From NCBI GenBank assembly GCA_036897625.1, contig JAYMTA010000575.1, forward strand, positions 1-26,606: a DNA stretch of 26,606 nt. The letters run 5' to 3'. This document shows positions 26,261 through 26,606 of the stretch, piece after piece. How positions within the stretch are numbered: the first letter of the stretch is position 1; each line of letters opens with the position of its first letter. Position numbers and translations under genes: made by a program. The stretch comes from Pelargonium cotyledonis (taxonomy: Eukaryota > Streptophyta > Magnoliopsida > Geraniales > Geraniaceae). The notes beneath the pieces were generated by a model. The model was not told the DNA's origin. It did not search any database and saw only the letters and a list, made by a program, of their open reading frames with translations.

Positions 26261-26270
26261 ATATATATAA
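26261..26270 (-). promoter_or_regulatory. TATA box for the ceramidase gene (putative)
   Basis: TTATATATAT on the minus strand, about 25-35 bases before the inferred first exon. A second short AT run (AAATAAAAAA) precedes it. Placement depends on the 5' UTR intron model. Confidence 0.4.
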
Positions 26271-26606
26271 TTTTTTATTTTTTTCGGTTCTGACACTGAC
26301 TAGGTCTGGAAAGAGGAGGCAAATGACTGTGACAGCAAGTTCGTGAGATGGCGCGTGGCCTTAGCACCGACACTTTTGAGATTGGGGTGACGTGTGCACA
26401 AATCGGCCGTTCGATGAAAGTTTTGAACGGTTTGGATTGGCTTGGGATAGATTCGAAAGCGCGGTTCGATGGGGTGCTTTTGGTTTCCGGAATGTACCTT
26501 TACAGCGCCGTGGGGTCGCGTGGTTGCTACGCTCAGGCGAGGCGCTACGTCACCATTGCCGGATAAATTAAACTTGATCGTTTTTGGTACTAATATCGGT
26601 GGTATG
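26271..26606. other. Upstream flank of the ceramidase gene, GC-richer
   Basis: From about 26336 the sequence is much richer in G and C than the rest of the intergenic DNA and includes ACGT cores (GTGACGTG near 26387, TACGTCAC near 26547), typical bZIP binding words. The 26348-26566 (+) open frame starts with ATG (MARGLSTDTF) and codes for 72 residues, but I recognise no family. I treat the region as promoter or edge of the next gene. Confidence 0.35.

Noticed and set aside
26348-26566. 72-residue open frame starting MARGLSTDTF at the right edge
   Set aside because: It is ATG-initiated and GC-rich, but no family is recognised and it lies in the probable ceramidase promoter; high GC alone lengthens chance frames.
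1-26606. CRISPR arrays, operons, rRNA genes, prokaryotic or phage systems
   Set aside because: None seen; the spliced gene structures are plainly those of a plant nuclear genome.

Overview
The window looks like nuclear DNA of a flowering plant, most probably a eudicot. It is AT-rich, its genes are interrupted by many GT-AG introns whose sense strands are T-rich, plant TRIM-type and SINE-type repeats sit inside introns, and both recognisable genes have plant-type counterparts. I cannot name the species from the sequence.

Layout: (1) 1-1168 is an upstream flank without a convincing gene. (2) 1239-20421 (+) is one very large gene that I can assemble into 13 coding exons whose splice phases all agree. 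They give one open frame of about 2745 residues, the homolog of Arabidopsis NO VEIN (NOV). A TATA box lies at 1169 and a poly(A) signal at 20814. (3) 20840-21476 is a short intergenic gap between two convergent 3' ends. (4) 21477-23765 (-) is a two-coding-exon gene for a 254-residue alkaline ceramidase (ATCES1/ACER type). Its promoter and first, non-coding exon appear to lie near 26183-26270, behind a 2.4 kb intron in the 5' untranslated region. (5) 26271-26606 is the promoter-side flank of the ceramidase gene.

The NOV protein has a proline/glutamine/phenylalanine-rich N-terminus, an acidic serine stretch followed by an SV40-like nuclear signal, a GHKL (Hsp90/sacsin-like) ATP-binding domain at about 1190-1300, a long middle region, and a C-terminal NOV_C/DUF3883 domain. 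The last carries a D-x13-E-x-K signature of the PD-(D/E)XK nuclease fold. The ceramidase is an integral membrane enzyme that splits (phyto)ceramides; all metal-binding and catalytic residues known from the family are present. The two genes are neighbours pointing tail to tail, and nothing in the sequence suggests that they act together.

Inside the introns are two fossil TRIM/LTR pieces (intron 6 and intron 9), a short tRNA-related SINE with a perfect 17-bp target-site duplication (intron 11), an Au-SINE-like repeat (5' UTR intron of the ceramidase gene) and several local tandem duplications. I did not find an unknown multi-gene system. The most thought-provoking object is NOV itself: an ATPase plus nuclease-fold architecture that is also met in bacterial proteins.
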